Positions 63,968-64,000 of a stretch of DNA of 64,000 nucleotides are shown in pieces; position 1 is the stretch's first letter; the number at the start of each line of letters is the position of its first letter. The position numbers and the translations under genes are program-made. This stretch comes from Duffyella gerundensis (GTDB taxonomy: Bacteria > Pseudomonadota > Gammaproteobacteria > Enterobacterales > Enterobacteriaceae), in assembly GCF_001517405.1 (NCBI RefSeq), contig NZ_LN907827.1, forward strand, positions 3,444,915 to 3,508,914. Direction: 5' to 3'. A model generated the notes under the pieces. It was not told where the DNA came from. It did no database searches and saw only the letters and a list, made by a program, of their open reading frames with translations.

Positions 63968-64000
63968 ATGCTCAACCAGTTAAATCTCCTGACAGAGCGC
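63968..64000 (+). CDS. rsd: Anti-sigma70 factor Rsd, 5' end only
   Basis: Eleven codons are present before the window ends: MLNQLNLLTER. They match the start of E. coli Rsd (MLNQLDNLTER). A CGGAG site lies 6 nt before the ATG. Divergence from nudC is as in E. coli. Rsd sequesters sigma70 in stationary phase. Confidence 0.85.
   Translation, partial: MLNQLNLLTER

Overview
The window is a stretch of enterobacterial chromosome. Gene order follows the pspG-to-rsd part of the Escherichia coli backbone: dusA-zur-yjbJ-dinF-lexA-dgkA/plsB, ubiA-ubiC, the maltose regulon, psiE, yjbEFGH, pgi, lysC, yjbB, metH, metA, a tRNA-Glu type rRNA operon, purHD, hupA, nfi, hemE, nudC and rsd. Several differences from E. 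coli (treZ-treY-glgX beside pgi, an antiporter before lysC, aqpZ and a panS-like gene after it, an organophosphorus ABC cassette, no aceBAK-iclR between metA and metH) suggest an Erwiniaceae member such as Pantoea or Erwinia. The genus is an inference, not demonstrated.

Layout. 0-6.8 kb: stress and repair genes (sigma54-driven pspG, dusA, a TraF-like outer-membrane protein, zur, yjbJ, dinF, lexA with two SOS boxes, dgkA). 6.9-10.9 kb: plsB facing ubiA-ubiC. 11.0-18.6 kb: malM-lamB-malK diverging from malE-malF-malG across a region with several MalT-box-like sequences. 18.6-23.0 kb: psiE behind a perfect CRP site, then the yjbEFGH exopolysaccharide operon. 23.9-30.3 kb: treZ-treY-glgX, a route from glycogen or maltodextrin to trehalose, facing pgi. 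32.2-37.8 kb: CPA1-type antiporter, lysine riboswitch plus lysC, aqpZ, panS-like transporter. 37.9-45.0 kb: yjbB and a five-gene ABC operon containing an alkaline-phosphatase-superfamily hydrolase, divergent from a GntR/UTRA regulator. 45.0-45.7 kb: a non-coding repeat island with a telomere-like heptamer array and four 47-bp tandem repeats. 45.7-50.5 kb: metH and metA. 50.6-50.8 kb: a G-tract cluster and a block of about 83% GC. 50.8-56.3 kb: the rrn operon (5S, 23S, tRNA-Glu, 16S, on the minus strand). 56.3-64 kb: purHD, then nudC-hemE-nfi-yjaG-hupA-yjaH on the minus strand, and the first codons of rsd.

Most genes are ordinary and well conserved. The less explained sequence lies in the repeat island at 45.0-45.7 kb, the G/GC-rich block between metA and 5S rRNA, the enlarged expression platform of the lysC riboswitch, and the hydrolase-containing ABC cassette with its CTAG-centred operators. 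There are no insertion sequences, CRISPR arrays or prophage genes that I can recognise.
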